Source of the DNA: an uncultured Bacilli bacterium
Lineage (GTDB): Bacteria > Bacillota_I > Bacilli_A > RF39 > UBA660
Direction of reading: 5' to 3'
Length of the DNA: 7,990 bases
NCBI GenBank assembly: GCA_947628325.1
Contig: CANQZL010000066.1
Span: 1 to 7,990, forward strand
Below the pieces are notes generated by a model. That model did no database searches. It was not told the origin of the DNA and was given only the letters and a program-made list of their open reading frames with translations. Both the position numbers and the translations under genes were made by a program. Below, in pieces: positions 1 to 6,157 of this stretch (positions are counted from its first letter, which is position 1; the number at the start of each line of letters is the position of its first letter).

Positions 1-79
1 AAAAGACCTTAATTTATGGTTACTTACTTTAAAAAATAATTAATAAAATAAGTAAAAATATAGTAAATACTCTTTACAC

Positions 80-108
80 TTGAAAAATCAATTTATTTTA
101 CTTATAAT
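80..108 (+). promoter_or_regulatory. Sigma-A-type promoter of rny
   Basis: TTGAAA (80-85), a 17-base spacer and TATAAT (103-108) form a near-consensus housekeeping promoter. Transcription would begin near 115, leaving an untranslated leader of about 50 bases before the ribosome binding site GGAGG at 155-159. A second TATAAT at 131-136 lacks a good -35. Bases 1-79 hold no gene that can be recognised. Confidence 0.7.
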
Positions 109-166
109 AAGTATATAGATGATTAGTTTGTATAATTTTTCTATAAAATAAATTGGAGGTATTAAG

Positions 167-1720
167 ATGAACAATGCAGTTGTTGTCATTTTAGCACTTC
201 TTGTGGGGATTTTTTTAGGTTTTATTATATTTCTAGTTGTTAATTATTTTCGTGGTAAAAGCACTGAAAATAAAGCAAATAAGATGATTGAACAAGCAAA
301 AAAAGAAGCTGAAAAGCAAAAAAGGGATTCTTTAGCAGAATTAAAAGAAGAATCATATCGTTTAAAACAAGAAACGGATAAAGAAATAAAAGAAAAGAAA
401 GCTGAACTTAAAGATTCGGAAGAAAGATTGCTTCAAAGAGAAAAAAGTCTTGATAAAAGAGAAGAAATTCTGCAAAAAAGAGATGCTTTGTTAGATCAAA
501 AAGATAATAATTTACTAAGTAAACAAAAAGATATACAAGAAAAAGAAGCTAAAATTGATGACTTACTAAAAAATGAAATGGAGCAATTAGAAACAATTGC
601 TAAATTTTCAAAAGAAAAGGCTCATGATTTAATCATGAAAAGAGTCGAAGAAAACATGTCATTAGAAATTGCTGATTATATTAAAGAACAAGAAACAGAA
701 GCAAAATTAAAAGCAAATGAAATGGCTAAAAGTTTAATTGTTACAAGTATGCAAAGATATGCTAATGATGTAACAAATGAACAAACCGTTAGTACTATTA
801 CTTTGCCAAATGATGAAATGAAAGGGCGTTTAATAGGAAGAGAAGGAAGAAATATTAGAACAATTGAATCTGTTACAGGAGTTGATTTAATTATCGATGA
901 TACACCTGAGGCAATTGTTATTTCAAGTTTTGATCCTTTAAGAAGAGAAATTGCCAAAATTACGATTGAAACTTTAATTAAAGATGGACGTATTCATCCT
1001 GCTAGAATTGAAGAAGTATATGATAAAGTTTCTAAAGATATGTCTGAAAAGATTACGGAAATTGGTAATGAAACATGTTATGAATTAGGACTTACTAAAG
1101 TAGATCCTAAATTAGTTAATTTAATAGGTAAGTTAAACTTTAGAACAAGTTATGGACAGAATGCTTTACAACATTCTAAAGAAGTTGGTCATTTATGTGG
1201 TGTTATGGCTGCTGAATTAGGTGAAAATGTTACTTTAGCTAAACGTGCTGGTTTACTTCATGATATTGGTAAAGCTATCGATTATGAAGTAGAAGGTAGT
1301 CATGTTGAACTAGGTGAAGAAATAGCGAAGAAGTATCATGAGGATCCAGTTGTTATAAATGCTATAAAATCACATCATGGTGATACAGAGTCAACAAGTA
1401 TTATTTCTACTTTAGTTCAAATTGCTGATACTTTATCTGCTGCTAGACCTGGAGCTAGAAATGATTCTTTAGAAAACTATATCAAGAGATTAGAACAATT
1501 AGAAGAAATTGGTAATAGTTTTGAGGGTGTTGAAAAAACATTTGCAATGCAAGCTGGTCGTGAAGTTAGAGTTATGGTTAAACCAGAAGAAATTGATGAT
1601 TCTCAAAGTTATAAGATTGCTAGAGAAATGAAAGAAAAAATTGAAAATGAAATGCAATATCCTGGTACTATTAAAATAACAGTAATAAGAGAAACTAGAG
1701 CTCAAGAAGAAGCTAAATAG
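167..1720 (+). CDS. rny: Ribonuclease Y, membrane-anchored endoribonuclease
   Basis: RNase Y makes the initiating endonucleolytic cuts in mRNA turnover and riboswitch RNA decay, tethered to the inner face of the membrane. The 517 residues match the usual length of about 520. Visible in order: one N-terminal membrane helix (about 5-27); a long charged Lys/Glu-rich coiled coil (about 35-200); a KH RNA-binding domain (about 207-275) with the GREG loop at 224-227; and an HD metal-dependent hydrolase domain with His336, the His365-Asp366 pair in LLHDIGKA, and SHHGD around 402-406. The ATG follows GGAGG at 155-159 with 7 bases between, so the start is secure. It stands alone, not behind recA or before ymdB in what can be seen, and converges on rnj, which encodes its functional partner in RNA decay. 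Family assignment is firm; activity is inferred from intact motifs. Confidence 0.97.
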   Translation: MNNAVVVILALLVGIFLGFIIFLVVNYFRGKSTENKANKMIEQAKKEAEKQKRDSLAELKEESYRLKQETDKEIKEKKAELKDSEERLLQREKSLDKREEILQKRDALLDQKDNNLLSKQKDIQEKEAKIDDLLKNEMEQLETIAKFSKEKAHDLIMKRVEENMSLEIADYIKEQETEAKLKANEMAKSLIVTSMQRYANDVTNEQTVSTITLPNDEMKGRLIGREGRNIRTIESVTGVDLIIDDTPEAIVISSFDPLRREIAKITIETLIKDGRIHPARIEEVYDKVSKDMSEKITEIGNETCYELGLTKVDPKLVNLIGKLNFRTSYGQNALQHSKEVGHLCGVMAAELGENVTLAKRAGLLHDIGKAIDYEVEGSHVELGEEIAKKYHEDPVVINAIKSHHGDTESTSIISTLVQIADTLSAARPGARNDSLENYIKRLEQLEEIGNSFEGVEKTFAMQAGREVRVMVKPEEIDDSQSYKIAREMKEKIENEMQYPGTIKITVIRETRAQEEAK

Positions 1721-1730
1721 TTTCTTTTTT
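1708..1730 (+). terminator. Probable intrinsic terminator of rny, overlapping its stop codon
   Basis: AGAAGCT (1708-1714) pairs with AGTTTCT (1719-1725), including one G-U pair, around a four-base loop, and is followed by a T run to 1730. The TAG stop (1718-1720) spans the loop and 3' arm. The stem is AU-rich and could lengthen outward with A-U pairs, so strength is uncertain. Confidence 0.45.
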
Positions 1731-1738
1731 ATTGCAAT

Positions 1739-1766
1739 AAAAAAGATACATTTTTATTTATGTACC
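1739..1766 (-). terminator. Intrinsic terminator of rnj
   Basis: Read leftward, GGTACAT (1766-1760) pairs with ATGTATC (1751-1745), with one G-U pair and an eight-base loop, followed by six T (1744-1739). It begins immediately after the rnj stop codon. On the plus strand the G-U pair becomes an A/C mismatch and no good T run follows, so it favours the rnj direction. Confidence 0.65.
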
Positions 1767-3449
1767 TTAATTATTTGAAGCTTCTCTAACTTCCATAATT
1801 ACTGGTAAAACAATTGGTCTACGACCAGTTAAACCATTAATAAATGGATGTAATTCTAAAATAATTTGATTTTTTAAATCAGTATAACTATAAGTATTTT
1901 CACTTAAAAATTTAGTTACTATTTCTGTTGTTTTCTTTTCAATTTGGTTAATTAATTCAGCATTTTCATTAACTAAGATAAAACCTCTTGTTGTAATATT
2001 TGGTTTTATTAATAGTTTTCTAGTTAAAGGATTAATATTTAAAATAGTTATTAATATACCATCTTTTGACATTAATTTACGATCTTTAATAACAATTGAA
2101 CCAACTTCACCAATACGTGAACCATCGACATAAACATCTCCAGCTGTTACACTAGGACCACGATGAACTCCTTCTTTATCTAAAATTAGTGAATCACCAT
2201 TTTGCATAATGAAAATGTTTTCCTTTTTAACATCACAATCAATAGCTAATTGAGCATGAGATTTTAACATACGATACTCACCATGCATTGGCATAAAATA
2301 TTCTGGTTTAATTAATCTTAACATTAATTTTAATTCTTCTTGTTTAGCATGTCCTGAAGTATGGATATCACTAAATTCAGAATTAGTTATTACTCTAACA
2401 CCTTTTAAATAAAGTTTATTTATTATTCTATTAATTCCAGCAGCATTACCAGGAATAGGGTTAGAAGAAAAGACAACTAAGTCATCAGGCATTAATGAAA
2501 TTTGTTTATGAGTACCATTCGCAATTCGTGATAAAGCCGCTAGAGGTTCACCTTGTGAACCAGTACATAATATACAAATTTCATTCTTCTTTAAACTTTT
2601 AGCTTGATTAGAATCAATAAAAATTGATTTATCAGTTAATAAGCCATTATTTAAAGCTAGATTAGTAGCTGTTTCCATACTACGACCAAAAACTATTATT
2701 TTACGATTATTCTTACGACAAGTTTCAACTATATGTTTAACACGATATATATTAGAAGCAAATGTCGCAATAATAATACGACCATTATAACCATTTACAA
2801 TATCAGATAAGGCTTCATCAACAGTATTTTCACTCTTAGAAAATCCTTCTGATAAAGCATTAGTACTATCACTCAATAACAACTTAACTCCTTCAGCTCC
2901 AACTTTTGCCATTTTATGTAAATCAGCCATTGGACCAATTGGTGTTAAATCAAATTTAAAATCTCCAGTAGATACAATAGTTCCATTAGGAGTGTGAAGA
3001 ACTATACCAAAACTATCAGGTATTGAGTGAGTAGTTGCGATAAATTCAATATCAAAATACTTAGTTTTAATTCTTGTATCAGAATTTATAATTTCTAAAT
3101 GATCATATCCTATATTACGATCTTCTAATTTATTTTTAATTAAACTAATTGATGTCTTAGCACCATAGATAACGGGAATATTAACACTTTGTAAGAGAAA
3201 TGAAATACCACCAATGTGATCTTCATGACCATGAGTAATTAATAAACCTTTTATTTTACTTTCATTTTGTTTTAAATAGGTAACATCTTGAATAACATAA
3301 TCAACACCAAGTAAATCACTTTCAGGGAATATTACACCAGCATCAATTATAAATATTTCATCTTTATGAGTAAAAACATACATGTTTTTACCAACTTCTC
3401 CTAAGCCACCTAAAGCAATGACGGATGTAAATCCATCTTTATTATTCAT
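1767..3449 (-). CDS. rnj: Ribonuclease J, 5'-3' exo/endoribonuclease
   Basis: RNase J degrades RNA 5' to 3' and also cuts internally; it matures rRNA and finishes mRNA decay begun by RNase Y. The protein is 560 residues (Bacillus RNase J1 is about 555). It shows the metallo-beta-lactamase metal site His73-x-His75-x-Asp77-His78 in HGHEDH, His141, Asp163 (STGDFKFD) and His389 (PMHGEY), with the beta-CASP domain between and a C-terminal domain from about 450. All metal ligands are present, so it is J1-like rather than the poorly active J2 type. The ATG at 3449 is chosen over an in-frame TTG at 3482 because AAGGAAAG lies 9-16 bases before it, the product then starts where family members do, and the longer form would read through the ribosome binding site. 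The rpoY gene often found before rnjA is absent; the gene is divergent from ftsY. Confidence 0.96.
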   Translation of the reverse strand: MNNKDGFTSVIALGGLGEVGKNMYVFTHKDEIFIIDAGVIFPESDLLGVDYVIQDVTYLKQNESKIKGLLITHGHEDHIGGISFLLQSVNIPVIYGAKTSISLIKNKLEDRNIGYDHLEIINSDTRIKTKYFDIEFIATTHSIPDSFGIVLHTPNGTIVSTGDFKFDLTPIGPMADLHKMAKVGAEGVKLLLSDSTNALSEGFSKSENTVDEALSDIVNGYNGRIIIATFASNIYRVKHIVETCRKNNRKIIVFGRSMETATNLALNNGLLTDKSIFIDSNQAKSLKKNEICILCTGSQGEPLAALSRIANGTHKQISLMPDDLVVFSSNPIPGNAAGINRIINKLYLKGVRVITNSEFSDIHTSGHAKQEELKLMLRLIKPEYFMPMHGEYRMLKSHAQLAIDCDVKKENIFIMQNGDSLILDKEGVHRGPSVTAGDVYVDGSRIGEVGSIVIKDRKLMSKDGILITILNINPLTRKLLIKPNITTRGFILVNENAELINQIEKKTTEIVTKFLSENTYSYTDLKNQIILELHPFINGLTGRRPIVLPVIMEVREASNN

Positions 3450-3509
3450 AATAAAATCTTTCCTTTCAAAAATTAATAACAATTAATAAAAAAGTATTAG
3501 TTCTTCGTT

Positions 3510-3530
3510 AGTAATTATATATCAATTACT
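3510..3530. repeat. Inverted repeat over the rnj promoter -10
   Basis: AGTAATT (3510-3516) and AATTACT (3524-3530) are perfect 7-base inverted arms around a 7-base centre. The left arm and centre cover the rnj -10 hexamer (3514-3519), the position expected for a repressor site. In such AT-rich DNA a chance match is quite possible. Confidence 0.35.
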
Positions 3531-3542
3531 CTAAAATGTCTA
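3514..3542 (-). promoter_or_regulatory. Sigma-A-type promoter of rnj
   Basis: On the minus strand TAGACA (3542-3537, five of six consensus bases), a 17-base spacer and a perfect TATAAT (3519-3514). Transcription would begin near 3507, giving a leader of about 58 bases that contains a repeated ATTAATA and then the ribosome binding site. Confidence 0.7.
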
Positions 3543-3570
3543 GTTATATATATATTTCTTTGTAAAGTAA

Positions 3571-3576
3571 TATAAT
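3571..3576 (+). promoter_or_regulatory. Possible -10 element of the ftsY-ylxM promoter
   Basis: A perfect TATAAT lies 66 bases before the ftsY start, but no good -35 is seen 16-18 bases upstream, where the DNA is a TA run. Alternatives are TTGTAA (3560-3565) with a poor -10 at 3584-3589, and TAGCCA-17-TATACT (3597-3625), whose start point would fall on the ribosome binding site. A promoter must lie here because the upstream gene is divergent; which hexamers are used is unclear. Confidence 0.35.
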
Positions 3577-3641
3577 ATTAATAAATACTAAAAAAGTAGC
3601 CAAAAGGCTTAAGATAAGGTATACTAAGTATGGTGATATAA

Positions 3642-4934
3642 ATGGGATTATTTGATAAATTAAAAAATATTTTAAAGAAAAAAGAAAAAGTAGTTGAAGA
3701 AGTTAAAAAAGAATATAAAGTAGAATCTAATGAAGAAATTGAAGATTTGCCTATTCTAGATGAAGAAGAAGAGGAAACTAAATTAGAAGATTCTTCTTAT
3801 GATGAAGTAGAAAATGAATTTGAAGATGAAGATGAAGAAGAAAGCGAAGAAGAGGAATCTGAAGACGAATCTTTAGAAGAAGTTGAAGATGATGACATTG
3901 CAGAGGATGAAGATTTAGATGAGGAAGAAGAAGAGGAAGAACCTGATGAAGAAGACGATGATGAGGATTGGGCTTTATTTGTAAAAAATCATCAAAAAGT
4001 TAGTGAAGCTCAAGATATTGTAACTTATGATAAGGGATTAGAAAAGACTCGTAAAGAGTTTGTTTCTAAGTTAAGCATGTTAGGTATTAAATATACTAAA
4101 GTATCAGAAGATTATTTTGATGAATTAGAAGAAATATTAATTAATGCTGATGTTGGGGTTAATACTGTAATGAATTTTATGGATAAACTAAGGGATAGAG
4201 TAAAAAGTGAAAAAATAACTGATACTGAATATTTAAATGAAGTTATAGTAGATGAATTATTTATTATTTATGTTGATAATGATACTTTATCAGATAAAAT
4301 AAAAATGGCTGAAGATGGTCCAACGGTTATTTTAGTAGTAGGTGTTAATGGCGTTGGGAAAACTACAACTATTGCTAAATTAGCTTACAAGTATATTAAT
4401 GAAGGCAAAAGTGTAATGATGATTGCTGGTGATACATTTAGAGCAGGAGCTGTTAAACAATTAGAAGAATGGGCTAATCGTACAGGATCAAGCTTCTATG
4501 GTAAAGAAAATACTGATCCAGCAGGAGTTGTTTTTGATGGTCTTGTTAAAGCTAAAGAAGAAAATGTTGATATAGTTTTAATTGATACTGCAGGTCGTTT
4601 ACAAAATAAAGTAAATTTAATGAAAGAATTAGAAAAAGTAAATAAAGTAATAGGACGTCATATTCCTAATGCTCCACATGAAACTTTATTAGTAATTGAT
4701 GCTACAACTGGTCAAAATGGAATTAGTCAAGCCGTTGCTTTTAAAGAAATAACTAATATAACAGGTATTGTATTAACTAAATTAGATGGAACGGCTAAAG
4801 GAGGAATAGTTTTAGCAATTAAAGATGAAGTTAAAATACCAGTTAAATTTATTGGTTTAGGAGAAAAAATGACTGATTTAAAAGCCTTTGATATTGAAAA
4901 TTATATTTATGGTTTATTTAAGGATATGATGTAA
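3642..4934 (+). CDS. ftsY: FtsY, signal recognition particle receptor GTPase
   Basis: FtsY receives SRP-ribosome complexes at the membrane and hands nascent membrane proteins to SecYEG, the paired GTPases of FtsY and Ffh resetting the cycle. The NG domain spans about 130-430: P-loop GVNGVGKTT (234-242), DTFRAGA (264-270), DTAGR (315-319), TKLDG (379-383) and the closing GLGEKMTDLKAFD. Before it comes a short amphipathic Lys-rich start (MGLFDKLKNILKKK, likely membrane-touching) and a very acidic stretch: 56 of residues 31-110 are Asp or Glu and only one, Lys47, is basic. That makes 430 residues, about 100 more than the compact FtsY of Bacillus. The ATG has GGTGAT at 3632-3637 as its ribosome binding site; the neighbouring MGLFDKL-type start is typical of the family. 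The stop overlaps the ylxM start, so the two are co-translated. Confidence 0.95.
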   Translation: MGLFDKLKNILKKKEKVVEEVKKEYKVESNEEIEDLPILDEEEEETKLEDSSYDEVENEFEDEDEEESEEEESEDESLEEVEDDDIAEDEDLDEEEEEEEPDEEDDDEDWALFVKNHQKVSEAQDIVTYDKGLEKTRKEFVSKLSMLGIKYTKVSEDYFDELEEILINADVGVNTVMNFMDKLRDRVKSEKITDTEYLNEVIVDELFIIYVDNDTLSDKIKMAEDGPTVILVVGVNGVGKTTTIAKLAYKYINEGKSVMMIAGDTFRAGAVKQLEEWANRTGSSFYGKENTDPAGVVFDGLVKAKEENVDIVLIDTAGRLQNKVNLMKELEKVNKVIGRHIPNAPHETLLVIDATTGQNGISQAVAFKEITNITGIVLTKLDGTAKGGIVLAIKDEVKIPVKFIGLGEKMTDLKAFDIENYIYGLFKDMM

Positions 4935-5233
4935 TGGAAGAATACGTTTATTATAATAATTTATTTGATATTTATAGTTCTTTACTTACTTTAAAAGAAA
5001 ATCTTATCTTTAAAGATTATTATCAAGAAGATTTATCTTTAAGTGAGATTGCTGAAAATAGAAATATTACTAGAAGTGCTGTCCAAAAAACCGTAAAAAC
5101 AGTTTTAAGTAAATTAGAAAAATATGAAAATATCTTAAATATTTATAAAAAGAATGTTTCATTAAAAGAAATTCTTGAACTTGATGATATTACTGAAATA
5201 AAGAAAAAAATAAATGAGATACTAGAACATTAG
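4934..5233 (+). CDS. ylxM: YlxM (UPF0122) helix-turn-helix protein linked to SRP
   Basis: This 99-residue protein has the UPF0122/YlxM shape: an N-terminal helix pair, then a sigma-70 region-4-like helix-turn-helix (about 31-60, with YYQEDLSLSEIAE and ITRSAVQKT), then a helical tail. In streptococci YlxM binds the SRP and modulates its assembly and GTPase activity; elsewhere its job is poorly known. The usual neighbour is ffh directly downstream; here it follows ftsY instead, sharing one base (TAATG), and the next gene is a separately transcribed kinase. The overlap means it needs no strong ribosome binding site of its own and probably relies on translational coupling. The family call rests on length, motif and context; a DNA-binding role is not implied by the helix-turn-helix alone. 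Confidence 0.88.
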   Translation: MEEYVYYNNLFDIYSSLLTLKENLIFKDYYQEDLSLSEIAENRNITRSAVQKTVKTVLSKLEKYENILNIYKKNVSLKEILELDDITEIKKKINEILEH

Positions 5234-5249
5234 TATCTTTTATTATCTT
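5217..5249 (+). terminator. Intrinsic terminator of ftsY-ylxM, containing the ylxM stop
   Basis: AGATACTA (5217-5224) pairs perfectly with TAGTATCT (5231-5238) around the loop GAACAT, followed by a T-rich stretch. The TAG stop codon of ylxM (5231-5233) is the start of the 3' arm. Confidence 0.7.
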
Positions 5250-5276
5250 GAAAATAGCCTGAAATTTTAGTATTAT
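5248..5276 (+). promoter_or_regulatory. Promoter of the dTMP-kinase-family gene
   Basis: TTGAAA (5248-5253), a 17-base spacer and TATTAT (5271-5276). It starts within the tail of the preceding terminator and leaves a leader of about 17 bases, just enough for the ribosome binding site AAGGTAGG at 5284-5291. Confidence 0.5.
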
Positions 5277-5299
5277 TATAATTAAGGTAGGTAGAGATT

Positions 5300-5983
5300 A
5301 TGAGAGGAAGAATTATTGTTGTCGAAGGAACAGATTGTTCTGGAAAAGAAACGCAAACAAGTTTGTTAGTGCAACGTTTAAGAAAAGAAGGAAGGAAAAT
5401 TGAAAGATTTAGTTTTCCAGCTTATGATACTCCAACAGGTCGTATAGTAGGAGGAGCTTATTTGGGTAAAAAACATATTTGTGATGGATATTTTCCTGAA
5501 GGAGCTGCTAATGTTGATCCTAAAGTTGCTTGTTTATATTATGCAGCTGATAGAAGATATAATATTGGTAAGATAAATGAACTACTAGATGAAGGAACAG
5601 ATGTTATTTTAGACAGATATGTTGAAAGTAATATGGCACATCAAGGAGGAAAGATTTTCGATAAGGAAGAAAGATTAAAGTTATATAAAAATTTAGAAGA
5701 TTTAGAATATGGTTTTTTGGAATTACCAAGACCAGATCTTACTATTTTCTTATATATGCCTTATAAAAAAGAAGCTGAATTAAAAAAAGGACGTAAAGAA
5801 CCAGCTGATCAACATGAAGTAAGTATGCTACATATTAGAAATGCTGAACATGCTTATTTAGAATTAGCTGAATTACATAATTATAAAAAAATAAATTGTG
5901 TAGATAAGAAAAATAAACTTCGTGATATTGAAGATATTCAAGAAGAAATTTATGAATTAGTAAAAAAAGAATTTAATATGTAA
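5300..5983 (+). CDS. tmk: Thymidylate kinase family protein (dTMP kinase)
   Basis: Predicted to phosphorylate dTMP to dTDP with ATP, the last kinase step unique to dTTP supply. The 227 residues are slightly longer than the usual 200-215. Visible are the P-loop GTDCSGKET (10-18), FP (39-40) in the nucleotide-monophosphate site, DRYVES (105-110) including the DR(Y) motif, and a LID-like basic stretch GRKEPADQHE (164-173). The residue after the P-loop lysine is Glu17 rather than Ser/Thr, with Thr18 next; related GK-x-T forms occur in clostridial members. It has its own promoter and terminator and is not in the common holB-side context. A related deoxynucleoside or other NMP kinase specificity cannot be excluded. 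The start is the ATG preceded by AAGGTAGG with 8 bases between. Confidence 0.85.
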   Translation: MRGRIIVVEGTDCSGKETQTSLLVQRLRKEGRKIERFSFPAYDTPTGRIVGGAYLGKKHICDGYFPEGAANVDPKVACLYYAADRRYNIGKINELLDEGTDVILDRYVESNMAHQGGKIFDKEERLKLYKNLEDLEYGFLELPRPDLTIFLYMPYKKEAELKKGRKEPADQHEVSMLHIRNAEHAYLELAELHNYKKINCVDKKNKLRDIEDIQEEIYELVKKEFNM

Positions 5984-6013
5984 ATTGATTAACTTAGGGT
6001 TAATCAATTTTTT
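5982..6013 (+). terminator. Strong intrinsic terminator of tmk
   Basis: Perfect 12-base arms AAATTGATTAAC (5982-5993) and GTTAATCAATTT (5999-6010) enclose TTAGG and run into six T (6008-6013). The 5' arm starts inside the TAA stop codon. Confidence 0.9.
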
Positions 6014-6107
6014 ATATAAAAAATAAAAATGTCTTGATAAAACTTTTGTAAAATAAATATAAATATTTATAAATGGTTGACAATTAATAGATATAATAAA
6101 TTGTAAA

Positions 6108-6136
6108 TTGTTTTTGAATTATTTAATTGATATACT
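6108..6136 (+). promoter_or_regulatory. Probable promoter of the surface protein gene at 6158
   Basis: TTGTTT (6108-6113), a 17-base spacer and TATACT (6131-6136) preceded by TG at 6128-6129, which makes an extended -10 (TGATATACT). The leader would be about 15 bases. Other hexamers upstream (TTGATA 6034 with TATAAA 6058; TTGTAA 6046 with TATAAA 6068) are weaker. TTGACA at 6077 and TATAAT at 6092 are only 9 bases apart and cannot pair with each other. Confidence 0.5.
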
Positions 6137-6157
6137 TTTATAAAGTAGGTGTTCTAA

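Noticed and set aside
1..79. Tail of an upstream gene or its terminator
   Set aside because: Two frames stay open for only 9-13 codons and match nothing I know; TTACTTA (20-26) and TAAGTAA (49-55) could pair but with a 22-base loop and no good T run.
676..957. Minus-strand ORF of 93 codons inside rny
   Set aside because: It lies antisense to the conserved KH region of RNase Y, has no ribosome binding site and its composition is the mirror of a coiled-coil/KH gene.
1499..1705. Minus-strand ORF of 68 codons inside rny
   Set aside because: Antisense to the C-terminal part of RNase Y; Phe/Ser/Asn-rich as expected of a reversed Glu/Lys-rich gene; no supporting signals.
3450..3482. Eleven-residue longer RNase J starting at a TTG
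   Set aside because: The extra stretch reads through the ribosome binding site that serves the ATG at 3449, and it is absent from the family.
3543..3556. TA-rich run as a dinucleotide repeat or slippage-controlled promoter
   Set aside because: The TA run is short and the surrounding DNA is AT-rich throughout; nothing ties it to a promoter spacer.
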